Origin: Hypsibius dujardini
Lineage: Eukaryota; Tardigrada; Eutardigrada; Parachela; Hypsibiidae
Assembly: GCA_001579985.1 (NCBI GenBank)
Contig: LRSR01006101.1
Coordinates: 1 to 27,500, forward strand
DNA length: 27,500 bases
Reading direction: 5' to 3'
A model generated the notes under the pieces. The model was not told the DNA's origin. It saw only the letters and a program-made list of their open reading frames with translations, and searched no databases. How positions within the stretch are numbered: position 1 is the first letter of the stretch; each line of letters starts with the position of its first letter. Both the position numbers and the translations under genes were made by a program. Positions 11,259 to 20,857 of this stretch are shown in pieces.

Positions 11259-11666
11259 GACTGAAAGGATCGTCGCGCAGGGCGAAAGAAAAATTGTTTT
11301 CACAAGACGCCAGCGATAATTCCATCCATTCATATTCCGTCCACCAATGATGTGGTGGTGTATGGGCGCATAACTCGTAAGACGAGAGGGCCCCTTCCTC
11401 CCCCATTGAAACGACCAGGGCATGAGTTAATTCAAGTATACCCATTTTTGATTGTCTGTCTGTGTCTGTGCCTGCCTGAGCATGCACAGACAACAGGCGT
11501 GTGAATTTACAAAATTCTCCAGCCTCTCTCCCGTCCATTCACGGGGAGAAGGGACTGAATACAATCACACAGACACACAGACACACTTAGGAATATAGTT
11601 GACCCATATTCGGGACCATTTTTCCGGCGTCCCGTTTTAAGACACTATAGACATCTTCCCATCCGG
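11259..11666. other. 3' flank of mL64
   Basis: Unique sequence downstream of the mL64 stop, with short CAGACACA runs. No AATAAA was seen on the transcript strand in this interval. Confidence 0.5.
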
Positions 11667-13037
11667 TTAAGCCGGGCCTGATGCTTCCGTCGAGCCGGAA
11701 TTCTCCAGACTGGTCAGTCGAGCCAGCGACTTGGCCTCCTTCTCTTTCTTCTTGGCCAGTTTCGCTTCCTTCTTCATGGCGGCCTCCTTGGCCTCGAGGA
11801 GTTCCTGGAAGCGTTTGTCGCGCGGATCGACTTTAAACCCGAGAAGGTCTTTCGCCTCTTCCAGGACCTTCTGGCGTTTGGCCTTCTCCGCCTGGACGGC
11901 TTCCTCGGCCTGGCGCTGCCGCTGCCGGAAGGCCTTAATGTCAGCCTCCATTTTCTTCATGTTGGCCTCCACTGTGTCGTAGCGAAGACGGTTGGCTTTC
12001 TCCTGCGCTTCGCGCTTCTCCCGCACACGATCCCATGACTCCTGCAGCGTCGGGATGCCGAGATCGCGTTCCATACCGGTCATCCGGCCAATCTGCGAGA
12101 GGGAAAACAATCAACGCAACAATGACAACCAGCCACCGGTGCTTGATTGATGGATCGAACACAAACAAACCATCGGAATTCGTTCTCTCGCTTGATTGTT
12201 TGATTGTACTAGAATTTGGAACAATCTAACCTCGGCTTAATTGATTGATTGATCGGTTGGCATGAGCTCACAGAACCATGGCCACAAGCAGTTGATTGGT
12301 TGATTTAGCGCAATGTGAAAATCAGTCAATCAATCAATTTGATTGATTGATCGATTGGCAAGAGCTCACAGAATCATCGCCACAAGCAATTGATTGGTTG
12401 ATTTAGCGCAATGCGAAAATCAGAAATCTTCCCCCGTTTACTGACCTCTTCCCTGCTGGGCCACATCCACCCGGGATTGACTCCACTCGCCCGGCCATAG
12501 CGCGCATACAGCTTGCGTTTGTAGTCCTTCCCCTCCTGAAACTCAAACATGATCTGCGGCATCTGGCCGACATGAAGCATTTTCGCCCTGCAATCCGAAA
12601 GAAGGCAAAAGCTGATATCAACATCTCTCACTCTCTCTGTAACCTGTTAAAAATTGATTTCCTACGGAATTCAGTCTTTTACTATAAAAAAAATGCTCAG
12701 AAAAAAATCAAAATGATTTGCGTGAAGTTTTGTACCGGTGATGAGGATACATCCGCGAGACGTCGCGGGCTAGTCTCTCCTGGTCGTAAACCTCCCCTTG
12801 CTGCGTCACATAGACGTCGGGGGCATTCTCCGGATCTGTCGGGACCAACGTCACGGATGGGGAAGGTGCGGCGGGTAGGGATTCCTCCTCCTTGTCGGGG
12901 ATGTTGCCATTTTGTGGAGCTGCTGCTGCAGCGGAGGAGGATGATTGCAGTCGACGATGTCCCAATTGAATCGTCGGACATGCACGAAGCCTGCAGGGCC
13001 GAGAGCGGGCTAAAATTTGAAGGCCGGATAGCGCCAT
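11667..13037 (-). CDS. GADD45GIP1: Mitochondrial ribosomal protein mL64 (GADD45GIP1/CRIF1), 3 exons, ~289 aa
   Basis: Exons on the minus strand: 13037-12736, 12587-12446 and 12092-11667. The introns (148 and 353 nt) are GT-AG with donors GTACAA and GTCAGT, and the phases agree (2, then 0). Known role of the family: a large-subunit protein of the animal mitoribosome near the peptide exit tunnel, also described as the nuclear interactor CRIF1. Seen here: an Arg-rich, acid-free N-terminus (MALSGLQILARSRPCRLRAC, then RRLQSSSS), which suits a mitochondrial presequence. Exon 2 carries the family signature ARYGRASGVNPGWMWPS. Exon 3 is a long charged coiled coil, then LLGFKVDPRDKRFQELLEAK, which matches the conserved VDPR-FQELL block, and a Lys-rich tail. 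The start ATG (13037) is the first in frame that gives a clean presequence. An in-frame ATG further upstream would add 34 residues. The protein is longer than human (about 222 aa), mainly in a low-complexity Ser/Ala/Pro linker in exon 1. I am confident of the identity and fairly confident of the exon ends. Confidence 0.93.
12239..12424. repeat. 98-bp tandem duplication in mL64 intron 2
   Basis: Two copies offset by 98 bp (GAGCTCA at 12264 and 12362), each with TTGATTGATTGATCG, then a CACAAGCA segment and GTTGATTTAGCGCAATG. The second copy ends about 20 nt from the exon 2 donor. The copies are about 90% alike. Confidence 0.92.
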
Positions 13038-13099
13038 TAAAGAAGGAATACACCGATTCTGTGCTAAGAAGAGGGGAAGATTAGGCCGCGAATTAGCAA

Positions 13100-13205
13100 T
13101 GACCCGCAGAACAATTAAGCCAATCAAGCAACCAATCAAAGACCAAGAAACGGACTAAGCGAATGAGCAAAGACCGCAAAACAATTAAGCCAATCAAGCA
13201 ATCAA
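13100..13205. repeat. Two ~70-bp CAATCAAGCAATCAA units upstream of mL64
   Basis: ACAATTAAGCCAATCAAGCA occurs at 13111 and 13181 with CCGCAGAAC/CCGCAAAAC just before it. The units lie 70-150 bp upstream of the mL64 ATG and each contains CCAAT (transcript strand ATTGG), so they may belong to its promoter. Confidence 0.75.
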
Positions 13206-13655
13206 TTCCTCTGCAAAAGGGAACAAGCCTGATTGCAGTTTTGTTCCATCAAAGTTGTTCTGTTCGCACACCATTGCTTCCCTCTGCAAAAGGGAACAAG
13301 GCTGATTGCAGTTTTGTTCCATCAACGGTTTTTTATTCGCACACCACTGCTTCGTCTGCAAAAGGGAACAAGCCTGATTGCAGTTTTGTTCCATCAACGG
13401 TTTTCTGTTCGCACACCACTGCTTCGTCTGCAAAAGGGAACAAGCCTGATTGCAGCTTTGCTCCATCAAAGTTGTTCTGTTCGCAGACCACTGCTTCCTC
13501 TGCAAAAGGGAACAAGGCTGGTTGCAGTTTTGTTCCATCAAAGTTGTTCTGTTCGCAGACCATTGTTTCCATCTGCAAAGGGAACAAGCCTGGTTGCAGT
13601 TTTGTTCCATCAAAGTTGTTCTGTTCGCAGACCACTGCTTCAGCTAAATATCTGA
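13206..13655. repeat. 72-73-bp minisatellite, ~6 copies
   Basis: CTGCAAAAGGGAACAAGSCT starts at 13211, 13284, 13356, 13428, 13500 and 13573 (spacings 73, 72, 72, 72, 73). Each unit also has TTGTTCCATCAA and TGTTCGCA. Because 72 is divisible by three, frames are open on both strands (24-residue repeats), but this reflects periodicity, not a gene. It fills the space between TRAPPC8 and mL64. Confidence 0.96.
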
Positions 13656-13834
13656 ACGTTCCGAGTTGTGGTCTATTTTGTCTGAACTTCAAACTTGCAT
13701 ACAGGTATATGTCACATCACAGAGGCCAAAAAAAGAACAAATGAAAGAGTAACAAACAACAAGGCTGGAAATAAAAACGGTGGCGTGCACCGACTCCGAC
13801 GAGAAGGGTCCGCACTAAACTGAACATCCCAAAC

Positions 13835-14963
13835 TCAACCAATCCGTAGGAGCATTTGATTGTCGGAGGGTTTCTGCAGCTTCGCCACCTTCAGCTCCGG
13901 AATCACAGAACAGACCGCCTTGACGAACACAAACTCCGCCATGTTATAAGTGCCGGAGGCGGTGAAGCAGTAATCGAAGCGCAGACGCGTGACCGCACCC
14001 TGCCGCAGCAGCACACTCTGCCGGCGGCTCCCCACCGGGAAGCATTTGACCGCCGTGCGGAGCTCCACCGAGACGAGGACGTCCGCTGCGTCGGCGAGTT
14101 CGCTGCCGGCGTGGACATTGCAGGTGAGTTGGACGACCAGCGGAACGATCACCGACAGATGACGCGGGAGTGTCGCCTCGTCCGCCGGCAGTTCCACCTT
14201 CCAGTCGATCACGTCAAAGTTGGACGTTTCCTCTGCGGAGACAGGCAAGTTGAGGAAGGACGTGGTGAAGGGATCGTTGGACGGTCTGGCGAGGATTTCG
14301 GCAATGTCCGGTACCACCTGCGGTAAAAGCGGATTTCGCAGATCCCAGCAAGCGACTCCACCAGCGTCTGCCTGCTCCACCGTGAAAGTGATGAAACGTA
14401 AACCGTACACGTTGGTCGGTTTCCCGTCCGAGGTCAACGTGACCTTCCACAACAACCGCAGGCAGATGGCGTTGGGATCGCGCGTCGGTTTTGCGGGATT
14501 TCCGCTGATGTAGCCGGCAAGATTACGGGCGGCCTTAATGAAGTTCATGTCGCTAGTGTCTAGTTCCGCCGGCACCGGGAACGCACTCAGGTCGTCGAGT
14601 TTCTCACTGACGCGGCGCCCCAGGAGTGTGAGGAATGTTTCTTCGGCGGTGAGGATGGCTCCGTCGCCGGAGTCTTGGTCGGCGAGGTTGTCGATGCGCC
14701 AATGCCCGTTAACGGACAGGATTTCGATCAGCTTCAGTGGAATGGCTTGGAGTTGAATCTGAACATCAATACAGCCTTCGGTTACTAGTCGGCAGGTAAT
14801 AAAAAAAGCAGGCAGACAGATTCCCAGACAAACAGATAGGCAGACAGACAGGCAGGCAGACAGTCAGACAGACAGACAGACAGACAAACAAACAGACGGA
14901 CAGACAGACAGACACACAGACAGACAGACACACAGACACACAGACACACAGACACACAGACAC

Positions 14964-14996
<33 letters not shown>

Positions 14997-16403
14997 TAGA
15001 CAGACAGACAGATAGATACGAACCTCGTTGACATGAGCAATCTGCAGGTTAACAATCACTTCATCGCGGCTGGCCACACTGGGTAGCAAGGATCCTCTGA
15101 TGGTCAGCCCCGGCAGCACCTCAAAACTGTGCTGCATCCGCCAGACTTGGTGTCGGTGCGCGGCTTTCTCCTTTTCATCGCCCGATACCGCAGTCTCGTA
15201 ATACAGCAACGTTTTAAGACAGTAAGAGCCGGGCACCGGCGGCGCGACAAACACCGCGATAATCGTGACTTTCTTCCCTGGTTCAATACTGCCGGACGGT
15301 ATCTGGAGGGTGACCACGTTGTCGGCCTTGGGTGAGTGGAGAAAGACCAGCACGTCGGGCAGGGACGCGGCGATGGAGAGGTGGTCAACCGGCCGCCCAC
15401 CCTGGTTTTCCACGATCAGACTCAAGCGCACTACTTGCCCCGAGAGGACCCCGCGCGGAAAGTTCTCCCATTTGGCAATGAGTCTGCCGCGCGCCGGCAA
15501 AACTGTTATGTCGAGGCTGCAAATAAAAAGGGAAAAGTTTCGGTATGTGCACACTCATGCTGAAGAATCAGGAATGCAGGCGGGTAAGTGACGCGTACCG
15601 GTGATCGGGACCGTGGAGGACTGACATCTTCTCCTGTTTGGACTGATTCAACCTCGCCCCCTGAATGGCGAACTTCTGCCGGCAAGGGATCCGCAAGGCC
15701 GCTTCACTTTCCGCAGGCGGCACACTCAGGACATACGACATGCCGGTAATGAGTAAGGCACCGGATTGTCCGAGATGGACCACGAAGGTGAGAGGGGCTG
15801 TCTCCAGCGGGGCAAGACGCAGCTCCGTCGGGTCTCCGGTGATTTCAAGGCTTGCTCTACCGTCCGCCGGCGGTGTATGAGCTGGCTTGGAATGGAACTC
15901 GTACTCAAGACGAACCGAGCTGATCAAGATGGCCACTCCGATCGGATTCCGCATGGGAACCTCGATTGTCACAGTGTCTAGGGCAAGAAAACAATGTGAC
16001 CATCTTCATCGAAAGGATTCAATTTGGTAGCATGATACTCCTACGACCGTAACGAAGAAATCTTACCGCCAACTGATGCTTGTGGCCGATTTCGATTGTC
16101 CGTGCGGTCACTGTAAACAATCTGCTGGTGTCTGAAGACATGACTGGAGCGTCCTTTCGTCTCCAGCATCTTCTCCTCCAAGTTCAGCCATTCCTCGTCG
16201 ATCACTTCGACAACGTGACTGTCCACTTCGCCTGGTCTTCCCAAGACCGTTCGAATGTTCTGCATCTTTATCACAGGCAGACACAACTGCTGAACCGGTT
16301 CGTCGCCGCAAAGAATGCTATGGCAGGCGATGAAATCCCTCAAGATGAGTACCTGCTGCGTTGGCACTTGTCTTTGAGCACCTAGACAGAATGGAATGAT
16401 CTA

Positions 16404-16448
<45 letters not shown>

Positions 16449-17609
16449 GTGTCCGTCTATTTGTCTGTTTGTCTGTTTAGTTATATGTCCTTGAACTCTT
16501 GTTGGTCATAAAGTACTTGCCCACTAACCAGTCAATAAGGAGACAAAATGCGGCATGCTTTCCTGAAACATCCGCAGTGTCATGCAGTGGCGAATGATAT
16601 TCAATCGAATGTGATCCTCCGCGACGATCCAACCCCGACCATCCAGCACTTTCAGTGCCAGCTGGTAAACAAAAATTCCCAATTTCCTCTGCGCTGCTTT
16701 GAAGTAGCGAAAGCCGGCAAATATCATTTGGAAGGCAAATCTCCGCGGACTCTGTGCCTGGGGTAGGCGGAGGAAACAGTGTCCGGCTTGTTCCAGAAAG
16801 AGTCCGTACAGTAAATCAAAGTCTTCCGGTGAACGGTTCTTAAAGAACGCGGCAGCTTCGGCGTAGAGATGAAGTGCTTTACAGACTTCGGTGGCAAGAA
16901 TGATGGCTCGTACGCTTTGTGGTGATGTTTTACTAACCTATAGGAGAATCGATTAGTTAGTTCACTGAAGAATGCCCAGGCACGACGCTGAGATAAGCGA
17001 ATAAGACAGACAAACATGCCGACATGCCGGCACACAGACAAACAGACAAACAGACAGACAGGTAGGCAGACAGACAGACAGACAGACACAGACAGACAGA
17101 CAGACATAAATGTGGATCGACGAAATGCAGGCAGGCTAGATACGGATGACGACATACGTCAGAATAAGATTTGATGGCAGCTTCAAAGTACTGAATAGGA
17201 AAGCCCTTGGCATTGACTGAGGAGAAACCGGCAGTAGGCGACAGGAACGCCGACAGGCCACACATCTCCGACGCAGCGGCGTAATAATTCCACGCCTGGT
17301 CGGCGCTGTAATCTCGGCGGGCCGACTGGAAGAACTGGAATGCTTGGTCGTACAGTTGGAACATGAACGACAGATCGCCGGCTTTACGGTTCTGCAGTTC
17401 CACTGCTTCGCCGGCATATACCACTTGGCTTAAGTTGGAGGTGCTGGACGCTCGCTGTGCCGGCTTCGGAGGTCCGCTGGGGCCGAAAATCTTCTTGGTT
17501 GCGTTGACTAGCGTGCGGTGAATACCCTTCTTTGATATAATCTGTAACGGTTAAAAAAGCACAGTAGTTAATCCTTTGTGGTTCTTTACGAAATGTGTTT
17601 GCCCACCTA

Positions 17610-17647
<38 letters not shown>

Positions 17648-19230
17648 GGTCGGTCTGTCTGTCTCCATGTCCGCCTGACTGTCTGTTTGTCCGTCTGACT
17701 CTCTTAGAATCTCTCGGTCTATCTGACTATGGCCTTTCTGGCTGACTGAGTCTTCATACGTCTGTACAGTATGTCTGCCCGCCTCGTTGATCGCATACCA
17801 GTTCATTCAAGATACGAATTTGTCGTTCAGCATACGGTATGAGACATTTCGTGGTGAACGCCACCAGACATTCCCGTATCCTTTCCCCGTCCTCCTGCCC
17901 CAGTAACTTTCCAATCTCAACAACCTCCGTCACTTTACTCGGCGACTTCTGCGAGCCCTTTCTCGTCGCCAGGGGATGATCCGCCGGCCCATCGTCCACC
18001 GCACCGTCGCCCTGCCCATCACCTTCATCACCTCCGTTTTCCACAGTCGCATCATCCGCTTCCACTTTTCCAGCTCGTCTCCGGCTAAACGGAGTGAATG
18101 TCGTCCACGGATCGAGCTCGTCCTTCGGGGAGCGACTGTTGATCTTCAGCAGCCAGCAGTTATGCTCTCCGTACGTGCTAGTGAAGTAATGCATGGCGCT
18201 CTCCCCGCGGACCCGGCTCTCATCGGTGGAGGCCGAGAGGTCCTCCAGAACGATGAAGAACTTGAGAATGTTCGGTCCGAACCAGCGGGGATACTTTTGG
18301 TTGGCTTGCTGCTGCACCTGCTGCTCAATCAGAGCTTTGGCTTTAGTAATGGGGTCCAGGACGGCGGTCGAGACGACGAAGATGCAGCCGAGAAAGTCGC
18401 GGATGCACTCGTAATCACAGATGGGGAAGTGTCGCATGTACTCGTCGCGGAATGCGTCGAACCAAGGGGTTGTGGCTAGAACAAAAAGGGAGAACGACAC
18501 ATGACATCAATCAATCAACGGCCCATCCACATGACAGAACGACAATACATGACATCAATCAATCAACGCCCCATCCACATGACAGAACGACAATACATGA
18601 CATCAATCAATCAACCGCCCAATCGCATGACAGAACGACAATACATGACATCAATCAATCAACGCCCCATTCGCATGACCGAACGACAATACAGGACATC
18701 AATCAATCAACGCCCCATTCGCATGACCGAACGACAATACATGACATCAATCAATCAACGCCCCATTCGCATGGCAGAACGACAATACATGACATCAATC
18801 AATCAACGCCCTATTCGCATGGCAGAACGACAATACATGACATCAATCAATCAACGCCCCACTAACCTGATACAATCAGTGTGCCGTCCCGCAATGGCAC
18901 TTCCAGCTGCGCGGCCTCCTCCGGCTTAAACGTGTCCACCGCCTCGGCCACCGCGTCGTGGAACAAATTCCTCGCAATCGTCGGGTTCGGCGGCACCGCG
19001 TGCTCCACCGTGGAGAGATGGAGGGAGAAGTTTTTCATGTAGAAACGGCGATTTGTTAAATCCGACGAAATCATCTCCGCATTCGGCCGGCAAAACGGCA
19101 GCAGCAGCTGCAGCACACTGAGGTTGTTTTTCCGGCAAATCTCCTCGGCATCCTCACTCCAGAGGCAAGCGATGCGCGGCGGGAAGCAGTCCTGCACCAC
19201 CTCCTTCGGGGAGATGGGAGATTGAGCCAT
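13835..19230 (-). CDS. TRAPPC8: Trafficking protein particle complex subunit 8 (TRAPPC8), 8 exons, ~1324 aa
   Basis: Minus-strand exons: 19230-18867, 18475-17799, 17541-17158, 16937-16529, 16381-16067, 15977-15599, 15516-15020 and 14784-13835 (TGA at 13837-13835). Exon lengths sum to 3975 nt and all phases join in frame. Known role: a TRAPPIII-specific subunit that tethers ER/Golgi-derived membranes, supports Rab1 activation and acts in autophagy. Family blocks seen in order: ATTPWFDAFRDEY (about residue 122), PRWFGPNILKFFIVLEDLSA, the Gly-Cys/LLKINSRSP block (here HNCWLLKINSRSP), IISKKGIHRTLVNATKKIFG at the exon 2/3 junction, FAFQMIFAGFRYFKA then GRGWIVAEDHIRLNI in exon 4, VTIEVPMRNPIGVA and FAIQGARLNQSKQEK in exon 6, GPDHR-LDITVLPARG across exons 6/7, and a C-terminal YNMAEFVFVKAV block like the vertebrate C-terminus. 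It is about 100 aa shorter than human, which is consistent with a trimmed linker in exon 2. The exon 7 donor (C|GTATCT at 15019) was chosen because the alternative GTTCGT breaks phase. Four of seven introns carry CAGA/CTGT arrays, and intron 1 is almost wholly a 48-bp minisatellite. Confidence 0.94.
14808..15017. repeat. (CAGA)n array in TRAPPC8 intron 7
   Basis: A CAGA/CACA tract filling most of a 235-nt intron. The donor GTATCT merges into the array. In the transcript it reads CUGU. Confidence 0.95.
16401..16452. repeat. (CTGT)n array in TRAPPC8 intron 4
   Basis: A nearly pure CTGT run on plus, CAGA in the transcript, within a 147-nt intron. Confidence 0.95.
17005..17106. repeat. (CAGA)n array in TRAPPC8 intron 3
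   Basis: A CAGA tract on plus, CUGU in the transcript, in a 220-nt intron. Confidence 0.95.
17608..17700. repeat. (CTGT)n array in TRAPPC8 intron 2
   Basis: CTGT with CGGT and CTGACTGT variants on plus, CAGA in the transcript, in a 257-nt intron. Confidence 0.94.
18497..18860. repeat. 48-bp minisatellite filling TRAPPC8 intron 1
   Basis: About 7.5 units of 48 bp (GACAATACATGACATCAATC, then AATCAACGCCCCATTCGCAT and GACCGAAC). It occupies nearly all of the 391-nt intron, leaving about 20 nt at the acceptor side and only the donor at the other. Open 16-residue repeats on the plus strand follow from the 48-bp period. Confidence 0.96.
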
Positions 19231-19370
19231 GCTTTTTCTTCCCCTTTTTCCCGGGGGTCCTTTTGAGGGTCGTCTTTCCTTCACTGGATCAGCTGAAAAT
19301 CAAACGGCTGAAGTCTTTCCACGCACAACATCGAATTCCCATAACACAAAAACATCAACTAGTAAAAATT

Positions 19371-19825
19371 TCGTGGCAAAAAAACAATCCATATTGCAGG
19401 GAAAACAAGTGACTTGAACTCGACGGCGCACCACAGCACGAGTCGTGTCTGGTGGGCCGGATGTCGCAATTGTGAATCGTAGTTCGCACTTCTGTTCGTC
19501 ACCACAGTATGCTCGTGCTGTCATCCGCCTCATCCAAGACTGTTATTAGAATGAGGTGAAATTTGTATTTCGGCTCACCAATTAGTAATTAGGAGACTTA
19601 GAAGTAGATTAATCGTGGCAAAAACAATCCATATTTCAGGGCAAAGAAAACAAGTGACTTGAACTCGACGGCGCACCACAGCACGAGTCGGGTCTGGTGG
19701 GCCGTATGTCGCAATTGTGAATCGTAGTTCGCACTTCTGTTCGTCACCACAGTATGCTCGTGTTGTCATCTGCCTCATCCAAGACTGTTATTAGTATGAG
19801 GTGAAATTTGTATTTCGGCTCACCA
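19371..19825. repeat. Direct duplication of ~210 bp upstream of TRAPPC8
   Basis: Copy 1 (about 19371-19580) and copy 2 (about 19613-19825) are nearly identical, separated by ~33 bp of unrelated AT-rich sequence. Over the central 120 bases I count four substitutions. A minus-strand frame is open in both copies, but all four changes alter the amino acid, which argues against selection on protein. Confidence 0.93.
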
Positions 19826-19854
19826 TCCAAACGGTCGATAAATCGGCTCACTCT

Positions 19855-19971
19855 TGGGTTTCTCTTTGATGGCAGGTGCTTGATTGTTTCATTTTCTGCA
19901 CTTTATCCTAGTATGCTATAACACTTCTGGAAAATCAAACAATCAAGCACCTGCCAAGAAAGAGAAACCCA
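19855..19971. repeat. 35-bp inverted repeat (hairpin)
   Basis: The arm TGGGTTTCTCTTTGATGGCA… (19855-19889) pairs with 19937-19971 with two mismatches, and the loop is 47 nt. It lies in the cyclin L/TRAPPC8 intergenic space. It could be a small foldback element or a structured RNA; no promoter is seen. Confidence 0.85.
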
Positions 19972-20604
19972 TGATTGATTGATTGATTTGTTCCATTACT
20001 CTGTCGACTTGATTGCTTGATTGCCAAGCTTACAGGTAAAAGCTCAAGGGAAATTTCCAGTTTCAAGGCGTTCAATTCAGCGTTCTGGCTCGGTTGAGAC
20101 GCGATCAGACCAAATTCTTACACATTATTTCACTCCTTCAACGAACAGCGGCAGAACATCTTGAGGATTGGAATCAATTTTTCAGTGGCCACACAGACTG
20201 CCGTCGGAGCGTTTCCGATACTCGAAACTGAAGTAGCAAATAAGAAATCAAAATCTGCGCTAATTTAACAGGAAAAAAATGCGATGGTATTTTGGACAAA
20301 ATAACCAGAAAACAAAGTGCGCACTACTCCTCGAGAAGCCGACCAAAACAGGCCTCTCCCCGTGAGCATGCCGGTCGACGTAAGTGTGTGAAGAGAGTTA
20401 AAACAATCTTTTTAGTAGAAAATAATACACACATGGCCACAATTTTGGGTGGCAGATTTAAAGCCAAAAAGGGTGGTCCGAGTTCGAGCCGAATTAAGTC
20501 ACCGCGCGCACGCGCTTTCGACCACAGCTGACCATGCAGTCTTCACTCAATTGATCGATTGATTGAACTTGTTATTTTGCCGGAATTCAGAGCAGCCTGC
20601 TCGA

Positions 20605-20610
20605 TTTAAT
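20605..20610 (-). terminator. Possible ATTAAA poly(A) signal of cyclin L
   Basis: TTTAAT on the plus strand (ATTAAA on the transcript strand) lies about 250 nt beyond the cyclin L stop. It is the only common poly(A) hexamer I noticed in that interval. A six-base match alone is weak evidence. Confidence 0.2.
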
Positions 20611-20687
20611 TTTTCCGCTGGATCGGGCATTAAATCAACGATTCAGGAGAGAGCAGTGGGGGCAAGTTCTAGCCAAGAGTGGCTCAA

Positions 20688-20815
20688 ACTCAGACCACCT
20701 TGATGGCTCCAACTTAGACCACCTTGATGGCTCCAACTCAGGCCACCCTGATGGCTCCAACTCAGACCACCCTGATGGCTCAAACTCAGACCACCCTGAG
20801 GGCTCCAGCTCAGAC
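20688..20815. repeat. 24-bp minisatellite just 3' of cyclin L
   Basis: Five to six units of GATGGCTCCAACTCAGACCA + CCCT, starting about 40 nt beyond the cyclin L stop, probably within its 3' UTR. In the minus strand, one frame different from the cyclin L tail reads WSELEPSG eight-residue repeats. Confidence 0.94.
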
Positions 20816-20857
20816 CAACCAAAAATGTGGCCTTGTGTGTATAATAGTATAAAACAT

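Noticed and set aside
13163-13744. 193-codon frame with 24-residue repeats
   Set aside because: The 72-bp period is divisible by three, so frames on both strands stay open. It lies between two genes on the other strand, with no sign of selection.
13856-14513. Long plus-strand frames opposite TRAPPC8 exon 8
   Set aside because: They are antisense shadows of a GC-rich coding exon whose minus frame matches the TRAPPC8 C-terminus.
18497-18860. Regularly spaced repeats resembling a CRISPR array
   Set aside because: The unit is continuous 48-bp minisatellite without distinct spacers, in a eukaryotic intron.
18452-18929. Two plus-strand repeat ORFs (16-residue units)
   Set aside because: They lie in TRAPPC8 intron 1 on the opposite strand and result from the 48-bp period.
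19300-19778. Duplicated minus-strand ORF (MRRMTARAYCGDEQKCELRF)
   Set aside because: Open in both copies, but all observed differences change the amino acid, and no splice context or homology is seen.
20472-20500. GAGTTCGAGCC resembling a tRNA B box
   Set aside because: Only partial match and no cloverleaf or A box at the needed distance.
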